Source: Alphaproteobacteria bacterium
GTDB taxonomy: Bacteria; Pseudomonadota; Alphaproteobacteria; Sphingomonadales; Emcibacteraceae
Length of the DNA stretch: 5,152 nt
Assembly: GCA_002401545.1 (NCBI GenBank)
Contig: NVTJ01000140.1
Coordinates: forward strand, 1-5,152
Direction of reading: 5' to 3'
Shown here: positions 1 through 5,152 of the stretch, piece by piece
Numbering within the stretch: position 1 is the stretch's first letter
Layout: each line of letters starts with the position of its first letter
Program-made: the position numbers and the translations under genes
The notes under the pieces: generated by a model
Seen by the model: only the letters and a program-made list of their open reading frames with translations
Told to the model about the DNA's origin: nothing
The model's database searches: none

Positions 1-824
1 TCGGTAATCCCAACCCAGCCGCCATCAGTGCCTTTTTCAGTCTTTTTCTCTGTTTTTCCCATATCCTCAAGGTCTGAATAGGTATATTCCTCAATGCCCT
101 CATCCAGCGACCACATGGGCCCTTCATGGAGGATATAGAGCGACCTCCCACCCGGGCGGCCATGTCTGATTACCCGGCCATATTGGGCCACATTTACCGT
201 GCTGTCCGTTGTGTTGATCACTTTTTGAGTAACCGTGAACATATAGTTTTCATCAAGGGCAATGGTACGGCTGAACAACAGCCCGGCGCCATTATCCCAT
301 GTCAAAGTAACCTCATCGCCCGCGTCCAGAACATCACTGTCAGACGTCCAGACAGAATCCTTATCCGGCCCTTTAGCCCCGTCAATGCCCCAGCTGAAAT
401 CTACAAAATAGGCTCCCTCAGTGCCTTCCGGGCTAAGAAGGGCCACGTCTTTGGAATCTGCGTCCAGCGTTACCTTATAATCCGAAAGGGTCAGATCATC
501 TATACGCGCGCCCTTAAGAGCGATGGAGCCATGGACATAAGGACTGTTGATGGTAATTTTAGCACGAACATTCAGGACTTCTTCCCGGTCCACAGGTATC
601 TGAATATTATCCATCGGGCTTTGCCCCGGAATATTCTCTGATACTCCTGAACTGGCACTGAAGTCAGGGAGTTCTTCACCCTTTTGTTCCGCCTCTGCTA
701 CGATCTGCTGCTCGCGGGCCTGTTCTATGGCCTGCTGCCGGGGCGCATCATAAAAATAAGTGTATCCCAGCAAAATTGCCATGGTCAGGGCAATAGCGAT
801 CATAAAATTTTTGTTGTCTTCCAT
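1..824 (-). CDS. yidC: YidC membrane protein insertase, N-terminal part (cut by window edge)
   Basis: YidC inserts and folds inner-membrane proteins, alone or with SecYEG. The visible 274 residues start MEDNKNFMIAIALTMAILL, a short cytoplasmic tip followed by the first transmembrane helix (about residues 7-25). A Gln/Glu-rich linker (about 27-55) and most of the periplasmic P1 beta-sandwich domain follow. The last residues, GGWVGIT, match the conserved stretch near the end of P1 in alphaproteobacterial YidC. The catalytic five-helix insertase core lies beyond the left edge, so the usual length (about 560-600 aa) cannot be checked. The ATG is preceded by an AAGAG-type ribosome binding site (834-838). 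It is the last visible gene of the rpmH-rnpA-yidD-yidC operon, 53 nt after yidD, which fits its role beside YidD in membrane biogenesis. No frameshift is seen. Identification rests on recognised sequence and on gene order. Confidence 0.95.
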   Translation of the reverse strand, partial: MEDNKNFMIAIALTMAILLGYTYFYDAPRQQAIEQAREQQIVAEAEQKGEELPDFSASSGVSENIPGQSPMDNIQIPVDREEVLNVRAKITINSPYVHGSIALKGARIDDLTLSDYKVTLDADSKDVALLSPEGTEGAYFVDFSWGIDGAKGPDKDSVWTSDSDVLDAGDEVTLTWDNGAGLLFSRTIALDENYMFTVTQKVINTTDSTVNVAQYGRVIRHGRPGGRSLYILHEGPMWSLDEGIEEYTYSDLEDMGKTEKKTEKGTDGGWVGIT

Positions 825-877
825 AGACTTTTTCTCTTAAAACTTACAGTTCAGTACCACGCCTGTCAGCCGTGTCA

Positions 878-1120
878 TCATATGCACCCCGGATCATCCT
901 TTTCCGGTACCGGATCGAACCCGTGACCGCCCCAGGGATGACACCTGCCAATGCGCCTTATGGCCAGTAATCCGCCCCTGAAAGCACCAAAACGATCAAT
1001 TGCCTGTTCCGCATAGTGCGAACATGTGGGTAGATAACGACAGTTTTTCCCCAAGAGCGGCGAAAGAGTATATCTATAGACTGTGATCAAGCCTTTCAAG
1101 AGCCAGTTTATGAGAATCAC
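878..1120 (-). CDS. yidD: YidD, membrane protein insertion efficiency factor
   Basis: This 80-aa protein belongs to the YidD family, small membrane-associated proteins that help Sec/YidC-dependent insertion of inner-membrane proteins. It shows the family hallmarks in order: an N-terminal amphipathic/hydrophobic helix (about residues 2-20), the YTLSPLLG motif, the CRYLPTCSHYAEQAI motif with Cys27 and Cys33, and the RCHPWGGHGFDPVP motif with Cys60-His61. The length is typical. The start is GTG at 1118-1120, supported by AGGAG at 1129-1133 with 8 nt spacing. The rnpA stop (TAG) and this GTG share one base, so translation is probably coupled to rnpA. yidC follows 53 nt downstream. The conserved cysteines are a family feature; their role is not evident from sequence. 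Confidence 0.96.
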   Translation of the reverse strand: MILINWLLKGLITVYRYTLSPLLGKNCRYLPTCSHYAEQAIDRFGAFRGGLLAIRRIGRCHPWGGHGFDPVPEKDDPGCI

Positions 1121-1533
1121 TACATTGGCTCCTGATCAGGGTTTTTACCACCTCTGTTATGCTCCTTGACGCTGTTCAGTCGCCTGAGACACCAGCTAAA
1201 ATCACGAATCAGTTGATCGAAACTCGCGCTCAACATGGCCGTGCGGGCGATAACCACATAATCATGCCCCCTTTGCCCCTTGTCCCGCAGAGTGCGGCGC
1301 ACCACTTCCCGAAGACGGCGTTTGGCCCGGGAACGCTTCACCGCATTGCCTACCCGCTTACTGGCGGTATAACCAACACGCAGAGCTGAACCATCCGTGT
1401 CGGTCGTCTTTGCCACCTGAACAATCATGCTGTTAGAGACCCACTTTTTTCGGCCCGCCGCAATGCGCAGGAAATCTTTCCTTCTGGAGAGGACAGAAAT
1501 TTTCCGTATTTTATTTTCAGACTGCTGGATCAT
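1120..1533 (-). CDS. rnpA: Ribonuclease P protein component
   Basis: RnpA is the basic protein subunit of RNase P. It binds the RNase P RNA and helps it cleave 5' leaders from pre-tRNAs. The 137-aa product is strongly basic. It carries the family signature around residues 60-75 (RVGNAVKRSRAKRRLRE), preceded by LRVGYTASK and followed by the DYVVIAR strand (91-97) that completes the central fold. A poorly conserved extension of about 10 residues precedes the usual N-terminal KIRKISVLSRRKDF segment, and a hydrophilic tail ends the protein, so it is slightly longer than the 110-125 aa common in the family. The ATG has GAGAAG at 1539-1544 with 5 nt spacing. It lies 83 nt downstream of rpmH behind a hairpin, and its stop overlaps the yidD start by one base. 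Confidence 0.96.
   Translation of the reverse strand: MIQQSENKIRKISVLSRRKDFLRIAAGRKKWVSNSMIVQVAKTTDTDGSALRVGYTASKRVGNAVKRSRAKRRLREVVRRTLRDKGQRGHDYVVIARTAMLSASFDQLIRDFSWCLRRLNSVKEHNRGGKNPDQEPM
1129..1133 (-). promoter_or_regulatory. Ribosome binding site of yidD
   Basis: AGGAG on the minus strand lies 8 nt before the GTG of yidD, inside the last codons of rnpA. It supports the non-ATG start and suggests efficient re-initiation after rnpA translation. Confidence 0.8.
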
Positions 1534-1538
1534 TTTTT

Positions 1539-1544
1539 CTTCTC
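1539..1544 (-). promoter_or_regulatory. Ribosome binding site of rnpA
   Basis: GAGAAG on the minus strand lies 5 nt before the rnpA ATG and only 8 nt downstream of the base of the rpmH-rnpA hairpin. The hairpin could therefore also influence ribosome access (inference). Confidence 0.65.
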
Positions 1545-1545
1545 A

Positions 1546-1583
1546 AACAATAAAACCGGCCACTGAAATATCAGGGCCGGTTT
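1546..1583 (-). terminator. Rho-independent terminator or attenuator between rpmH and rnpA
   Basis: Read on the minus strand, AAACCGGCC (1583-1575) pairs perfectly with GGCCGGTTT (1561-1553). An inner CTGA/TCAG stem with one unpaired base extends the helix and closes on a 4-nt loop. The 3' arm runs directly into TTTTATTGTTT, an imperfect U-tract, as expected of an intrinsic terminator in the rpmH direction. The plus-strand reading has a poorer T-run. Because rnpA, yidD and yidC appear to depend on read-through, partial termination would give high L34 and lower RnpA output. A role as an RNA processing or stability hairpin is the main alternative. Confidence 0.75.
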
Positions 1584-1616
1584 CTAATGCTGGTATCTTA
1601 ACCCTGATCCCAGGAT

Positions 1617-1751
1617 TTAAGCTGACAGACGTTTCCGTCCCTTCGCACGACGCGCGGATAAAATCCGGCGACCACCCACGGTGGCAGACCGTGACCTAAA
1701 CCCGTGCCGGCGTTTGCGAACCAGAATACTTGGCTGAAATGTACGTTTCAC
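1617..1751 (-). CDS. rpmH: 50S ribosomal protein L34
   Basis: L34 is a small, very basic protein of the large ribosomal subunit. The translated 44 residues begin MKRTFQPSILVRKRRHGF, continue through the conserved RSRSATVGGRRILSARRAKGRKRLSA stretch in fragments recognisable along the whole protein, and end with the typical KGRKRLSA tail. The length equals the family norm of 44-46 aa. The start is GTG at 1749-1751. The reading frame is open upstream only to a TAA at 1803-1805 and has no ATG, GTG or TTG in between, and a GGAG motif sits 7 nt before the GTG. It is the first gene of the operon with rnpA, behind a strong promoter and followed by a hairpin. A 10-codon ORF in another frame ends over its start codon. 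Confidence 0.97.
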   Translation of the reverse strand: MKRTFQPSILVRKRRHGFRSRSATVGGRRILSARRAKGRKRLSA

Positions 1752-1780
1752 TGGAATACTCCACTTTTCGCCATCATCAT
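1748..1780 (-). other. Possible short upstream ORF overlapping the rpmH start
   Basis: Three ATG codons in a row at 1780-1772 open a 10-codon frame encoding MMMAKSGVFQ. Its TGA (1750-1748) overlaps the rpmH GTG (1751-1749) as GTGA. The rpmH ribosome binding site lies inside it. No good ribosome binding site precedes the ATGs, so it may be a chance frame. If translated it could couple initiation at rpmH. Confidence 0.2.
1759..1762 (-). promoter_or_regulatory. Ribosome binding site of rpmH
   Basis: GGAG on the minus strand is separated by 7 nt (TATTCCA) from the GTG of rpmH. It is the main support for the GTG start, because no canonical in-frame start exists upstream. Confidence 0.75.
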
Positions 1781-1846
1781 TTATGGTAAGGGCGTAAATA
1801 AGTTACCGCCAAACCATCTAAATCCGGCGCTCAATTTCAAAACGGG

Positions 1847-1875
1847 TATATATAGCCAATCCGGGAACGAGTCAA
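1847..1875 (-). promoter_or_regulatory. Sigma70-type promoter of the rpmH operon
   Basis: On the minus strand TTGACT (-35, 1875-1870) and TATATA (-10, 1852-1847) are separated by exactly 17 bp, five of six and four of six matches to consensus. Transcription would start near 1840 and leave a leader of roughly 89 nt before the rpmH GTG. A strong promoter fits a ribosomal protein gene. A GAGTC (GANTC) site at 1869-1873 overlaps the -35 element. Confidence 0.7.
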
Positions 1876-1981
1876 TCACCAACATCGGCAATATTGTGTT
1901 TTTTTACAGTTAAGGAATTATTTCTCCCTTTTTTCAAAAAAATAGCTACACTCAAGACTGTAAATTGATAAACAAAATAAT

Positions 1982-1985
1982 GAGG
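1982..1985 (+). promoter_or_regulatory. Ribosome binding site of the histidine kinase gene
   Basis: GAGG lies 13 nt before the ATG at 1999, longer than ideal. The spacer contains ATGC-GCC-GCAT, a possible small hairpin that would bring the two closer. An in-frame ATG at 2044 is an alternative start, but its upstream signal (AGG, 12 nt away) is no better. Confidence 0.45.
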
Positions 1986-1998
1986 ATGCGCCGCATTC

Positions 1999-3396
1999 AT
2001 GGCAGGAAAATTAAACCATCTCTCCATCAGGTCTAATCTTTCGATGCAGTTATTGTTGCTGACCATGTTTTTTGTCCTGCTGGCTGAGGTTTTTATCTAT
2101 ATCCCCTCAATCATAAACTTCCGCAAGACCTGGCTTGAAGAACGGCTGGCGGCGGCAAATATTGCCATATTGGCCATCGAAGCCGCCCCCGATTACATGA
2201 TCAGTGAAATGCTGTCCAAACAACTTTTGAGCAATGCCCAGGTTGTTGCCATAAGTCTGAAACAGAAAGACAAAAGGCAACTTGTTCTCAATACGGACCA
2301 GCCCCTGAATATCGCCGCCCGCTATGATATTCGTGATCCTTCCTATTGGGTTCAGATACGCGATACCATGAAAGGCCTGTTCCATAACCACCCCCATGAA
2401 AGCCTGATACAGGTTACCGGATATGCCAATTTCATTCAGGACAATGATGAGGCTTTCATTGAAATCATATTCTATGAAGATTTGCTCTGTAAGGATATGG
2501 AGGCATATTCCATCAATGTCATGCTGCTGTCGATCATTATATCCCTCATTACCGCCGGGCTGGTTTATTTCAGCCTGTCCTGCCTGTTAATCCGGCCTGT
2601 CAAGAAGATGACAAGGAGCGTGGTTGCCTTTCGTGCCGCCCCGGAAAATGCCACAAATGATTTATCCGCCGAGGGACGGCAGGATGAAATTGGCCTTATT
2701 ATGCGCGAATTGGGCGCCATGCAGAATGAAATCCGCAAAGCCCTGATCCAGAAAAAACACCTGACCCAGCTGGGGGAAGGTGTCAGCAAGATCAATCATG
2801 ATTTGCGTAATATCCTGTCCAGCGCCCAGATGGTGACCGATCACCTCAGTACGATTGATAATCCCGTTGTCCAGAAGCTTACGCCGCGTTTTGTCACCGC
2901 CATTGACAGGGCCATCCGGCTATGCGAAAACACCCTGAAATACGGCAAGTCCGTTGTGGAAAAACCTGATATCTCCTCTGTTGACCTTGGTCATATCGTG
3001 GACGAAGTTATTATTTCCCTTGGTATCTCCGACCTTGAGAATGTTGATTTCAATAATGAAATACCGGATGGTTTTTCCATTAAGGCCGATGCAGACCAGA
3101 TATTCCGGGTTTTCCTCAACCTGTCGCGAAATGCCCTGCAAGCTATAAAGAAACATGGAAAAATCACCATCAGCGCCCATCGGAAACAAGAAAAAAATAT
3201 CATTGATATAACGGATAATGGTCCCGGCATTCCGATGCGGATCAAGGAAACCCTGTTCCAGCCCTTTCACCACAGCGGAAATGGCGGGTCCGGCCTTGGT
3301 CTTGCCATATCAAAAGAACTCCTTGAGGCCCACGGCGGCACAATTGAACTGGTAAGCTCCGATGAGACAGGAACCCATTTCAGGATTATTTTGTAA
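1999..3396 (+). CDS. HAMP-domain sensor histidine kinase, two transmembrane segments
   Basis: This is a 465-aa inner-membrane sensor kinase of a two-component system; the signal and partner regulator are unknown. TM1 spans about residues 17-39 (with LAEVFIYIPSIINF, a stretch I associate with alphaproteobacterial kinases). A periplasmic sensor region covers about 40-172, and TM2 about 173-198. A HAMP linker follows (about 198-250, from IRPVKKM to DEIGLIMREL). The H-box is INHDLRNIL with the predicted phospho-acceptor His267. The ATPase domain shows the N-box NLSRNALQAI (Asn374, Asn378), the G1 box DNGPGIP (406-412) and the G2 box GGSGLGLAI (429-437). All key residues are present, so it should be active. 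The usual Pro of the H-box (HELRTPL) is Ile272 here. No response regulator gene is in the window. It is divergent from rpmH and convergent with ggt, overlapping it by 11 bp. Confidence 0.93.
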   Translation: MAGKLNHLSIRSNLSMQLLLLTMFFVLLAEVFIYIPSIINFRKTWLEERLAAANIAILAIEAAPDYMISEMLSKQLLSNAQVVAISLKQKDKRQLVLNTDQPLNIAARYDIRDPSYWVQIRDTMKGLFHNHPHESLIQVTGYANFIQDNDEAFIEIIFYEDLLCKDMEAYSINVMLLSIIISLITAGLVYFSLSCLLIRPVKKMTRSVVAFRAAPENATNDLSAEGRQDEIGLIMRELGAMQNEIRKALIQKKHLTQLGEGVSKINHDLRNILSSAQMVTDHLSTIDNPVVQKLTPRFVTAIDRAIRLCENTLKYGKSVVEKPDISSVDLGHIVDEVIISLGISDLENVDFNNEIPDGFSIKADADQIFRVFLNLSRNALQAIKKHGKITISAHRKQEKNIIDITDNGPGIPMRIKETLFQPFHHSGNGGSGLGLAISKELLEAHGGTIELVSSDETGTHFRIIL

Positions 3397-5101
3397 CCAC
3401 AACACCTTCCCGGCGTTTGTCTGCCCCACCTTCAACGCGGACACCATCCTCCCCGTAGTGAATGATAATGCCATGAAGTCCGCTGTTGATGGTTCTGGTC
3501 TTTACCTGATGACCCTTTCGCGTTAAGGGCATCTCAAGGGCCGTAATATCTGTTTCCCGTTCCAGATACACTGTCCCGCCCCGCGTCAGGAAGTGGGGCT
3601 GGTCAATGGCCTGCTGCATGCCCATATTCCAGTCCAGCACATTAATGATGGTCTGGGTGACATAGGCGATGATGCTGTTGCCACCGGGAGAGCCAATAGT
3701 CATAACCACACGCTGCTCATCATCCAGCACAAAGGTCGGCGACATGGAACTGCGCGGGCGTTTTCCCGGCTCAATGCGGTTGGCCACAGGCAGCCCGTCC
3801 CGCTCCGGGATCAGGGAAAAATCTGTCATTTCATTATTCAGGATAAACCCGCCAGCCATCAGGCGGCTGCCAAAGGCACTTTCCACCGTCGCCGTCATGC
3901 TGACCATGCTGCCCCATTGGTCAAGAATGGAAAAATGAGTGGTCGAGGGCAATTCCGGGGTCATCCCCTCCCCGAAAGCAATATGACTATCGCCGGGCGG
4001 CTTGCCGGCAGCAGCCTGACCCATGGATTTTGCCAAGTCAATTTTACCTGAACGTTCAGCTAGATAGGCCGGATCAGTGAACATTTCTAATGGAACTGAA
4101 ACATAATCACTATCGGCCATATACATGTCCCGGTCTGCGTAACCAAGCCGTTCCGCCTCCAGAATGATATGAACCGCCAGTTCCGAATTGGGGGTCATGG
4201 ATTTCAGGTCAAAAGACTGCAAAACCCCCAGAATAGAAGCCACAGCTCCCCCCCCGGACGATGGTGGCGGCATACCGCATACGGTCCAGACCCGGTAAGC
4301 TCCGCAAATGGCCTTGCGTTGTTTGGGCACATAATTTGCCATATCCGCCAGCGTTAGTTTACCCGGATTATACATCGACCCGCGAATGGCCGCGACTATT
4401 TTTTCAGCCAGCTCACCTTTGTAAAAACCATCCGGTCCCTTTTCAGCAATCAGTTTCAGGCTTTCGGCATATTCGGGATTTTTCAGCAGATGGCCTACGG
4501 GCCATGCCTGCCCCAAAGAATTAAAGAAATAGTCCCTTGTCGCCTTCATTTTCGGCAGCAGCTTATCCCGCGCTATTAAAAAATGCAGCCGGGGTGATAC
4601 CTTAAAGCCATTTTCCGCCAGATGTATGGCGGGAACAAACAGGTCTTGCCACGGCAATTTGCCATGATTTTTGTGGGCCAGATACATCATGGCAACCACA
4701 CTAGGCGTCCCCACGGAGCGCCCCCCCAGCACCGCATCATAAAAGCCCTTTTTCTGCTCGAAAACATCCTTGAACATATGCGGAGTTGCCGCCGCCGGGG
4801 CCATTTCCCGCCCATCGTAAGCGGTGACCCGCTCATCCTTGGGAGCAAACGGGTCATAATGCATCAGAAACGCTCCACCACCAATGCCGGAAGATTGCGG
4901 TTCCACAAGACCCAGCACAAGCTGCACCGCGATGGCCGCGTCAACCGCGCTGCCACCAGCCTTCAGCATCTCCATTCCGGCCTGCGCCGCATGGGGATTA
5001 GCCGCGACCACCATCTGATGCGGCGCCCCGTGAACATTACCGGCACCGACAAGGCTTACGGCAATAAACAGACAAAAATTTCTAACTAAATACATGATCA
5101 T
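3386..5101 (-). CDS. ggt: Gamma-glutamyltransferase, exported
   Basis: This 571-aa Ntn-hydrolase hydrolyses or transfers the gamma-glutamyl group of glutathione and related compounds in the periplasm. Residues 1-25 form a Sec signal peptide (hydrophobic LFIAVSLVGAG, likely cleavage after VHG). The large-subunit part shows AANPHAAQAGMEMLKAGGSAVDAAIA, split over residues 33-58, and YDGRE with Arg98, the expected substrate-carboxylate contact. Autocleavage is predicted between Ser386 and Thr387 (PSTTHFS), making Thr387 the nucleophile of the small subunit. The small subunit continues with NNEMTDFS, RPRSSMSP (Ser451, Ser452) and the GSPGG oxyanion motif (Gly473, Gly474). Glu407 stands where E. 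coli has Asn411, as in Bacillus-type enzymes, and the lid loop is shortened. The length is typical. The ATG at 5101 is followed by another at 5095. A related cephalosporin-acylase activity cannot be excluded from sequence. Confidence 0.95.
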   Translation of the reverse strand: MIMYLVRNFCLFIAVSLVGAGNVHGAPHQMVVAANPHAAQAGMEMLKAGGSAVDAAIAVQLVLGLVEPQSSGIGGGAFLMHYDPFAPKDERVTAYDGREMAPAAATPHMFKDVFEQKKGFYDAVLGGRSVGTPSVVAMMYLAHKNHGKLPWQDLFVPAIHLAENGFKVSPRLHFLIARDKLLPKMKATRDYFFNSLGQAWPVGHLLKNPEYAESLKLIAEKGPDGFYKGELAEKIVAAIRGSMYNPGKLTLADMANYVPKQRKAICGAYRVWTVCGMPPPSSGGGAVASILGVLQSFDLKSMTPNSELAVHIILEAERLGYADRDMYMADSDYVSVPLEMFTDPAYLAERSGKIDLAKSMGQAAAGKPPGDSHIAFGEGMTPELPSTTHFSILDQWGSMVSMTATVESAFGSRLMAGGFILNNEMTDFSLIPERDGLPVANRIEPGKRPRSSMSPTFVLDDEQRVVMTIGSPGGNSIIAYVTQTIINVLDWNMGMQQAIDQPHFLTRGGTVYLERETDITALEMPLTRKGHQVKTRTINSGLHGIIIHYGEDGVRVEGGADKRREGVVVTK

Positions 5102-5112
5102 ATTGGGAGAAT

Positions 5113-5116
5113 TCCT
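5113..5116 (-). promoter_or_regulatory. Probable ribosome binding site of ggt
   Basis: AGGA on the minus strand lies 11 nt before the ATG at 5101 and 17 nt before the second ATG at 5095. This favours the upstream ATG, although the spacing is slightly long. Confidence 0.45.
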
Positions 5117-5118
5117 GG

Positions 5119-5148
5119 AATTTTCTTATTGGAGATTAACTTTGTCAA
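5119..5148 (-). promoter_or_regulatory. Possible ggt promoter at the window edge
   Basis: A perfect -35 hexamer TTGACA lies at 5148-5143 on the minus strand. The best -10 candidate about 18 bp downstream, AAAATT, matches consensus at only three positions, so the promoter is tentative. If real, the transcript starts shortly before the ggt ribosome binding site, making ggt monocistronic. Confidence 0.35.
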
Positions 5149-5152
5149 GGTG

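Larger units (their letters stand above)
1752..1998. other. Divergent intergenic region between rpmH and the kinase gene
   Basis: This 247-bp stretch carries no convincing protein gene beyond the short leader ORF. The left two thirds hold the rpmH leader (about 89 nt) and promoter. The right third (about 1895-1980) is AT-rich, with T-runs and A-runs including TTTTTTCAAAAAA, which may bend DNA or aid opening. I found no convincing -35/-10 pair for the plus-strand kinase gene and no DnaA box. Open frames predicted here are short and lack family resemblance. Confidence 0.6.

Noticed and set aside
126..641. A 171-codon plus-strand open frame opposite yidC
   Set aside because: It is antisense to a clearly recognised yidC reading frame, its product has no recognisable domain, and no ribosome binding site was evident.
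825..877. Possible hairpin between yidD and yidC
   Set aside because: Only four pairs around a nine-base loop could be drawn and no T-run follows, so it is not supported as a terminator.
1803..1817. A four-codon frame (MVWR) in the rpmH leader as an attenuation peptide
   Set aside because: It is too short to distinguish from chance, has no ribosome binding site and no run of regulatory codons, and no alternative hairpin pair was seen beside it.
1752..1998. Possible replication origin, since rpmH often neighbours dnaA and oriC
   Set aside because: No TTATCCACA-like DnaA box was found on either strand and dnaA is absent; an AT-rich stretch alone is not enough.
1704..2066. Short open frames of 64-69 codons on both strands of the divergent intergenic region
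   Set aside because: They overlap rpmH or the kinase start, cover the rpmH promoter, and have no family resemblance.
3593..5089. Several plus-strand open frames of 60-155 codons opposite ggt
   Set aside because: They are shadows of the strongly conserved ggt frame. Their predicted products are low in recognisable motifs and rich in His/Arg/Pro, typical of antisense translation.

Overview
The window looks like chromosomal DNA from a Gram-negative alphaproteobacterium with a moderate GC content. The evidence is the gene order rpmH-rnpA-yidD-yidC, a YidC N-terminus with a large periplasmic domain, and a histidine kinase whose first transmembrane region resembles kinases I know from alphaproteobacteria. 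The genus cannot be fixed from this sequence alone.

Left part (1-1751, all minus strand): a conserved housekeeping operon read right to left. It holds rpmH (ribosomal protein L34, 44 aa, GTG start), rnpA (RNase P protein), yidD (membrane insertion efficiency factor, GTG start, overlapping rnpA by one base) and yidC (membrane insertase, cut by the left edge after about 274 residues). A strong sigma70-like promoter (TTGACT, 17 bp, TATATA) lies upstream of rpmH. A GC-rich hairpin followed by a T-rich stretch separates rpmH from rnpA and probably lowers downstream expression relative to L34. The products serve translation (L34), tRNA maturation (RnpA) and membrane-protein biogenesis (YidD, YidC).

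Middle (1752-1998): a 247-bp divergent intergenic region. It holds the rpmH promoter and leader on the minus strand and the upstream region of the kinase gene on the plus strand. I found no DnaA boxes and no RNA gene in it.

Right part: a plus-strand gene (1999-3396) for a two-transmembrane HAMP sensor histidine kinase with no response regulator in the window, then a convergent minus-strand gene (3386-5101) for an exported gamma-glutamyltransferase. The two stop-codon ends overlap by 11 bp and no terminator is visible between them. A possible ggt promoter and ribosome binding site lie at the extreme right edge.

I see no mobile element, CRISPR array, tRNA, phage gene or clearly novel system. 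The points most worth a second look are regulatory: a 10-codon upstream ORF whose stop overlaps the rpmH GTG start, a GANTC methylation site inside the rpmH -35 element, the rpmH-rnpA hairpin, and the atypical H-box of the orphan kinase.
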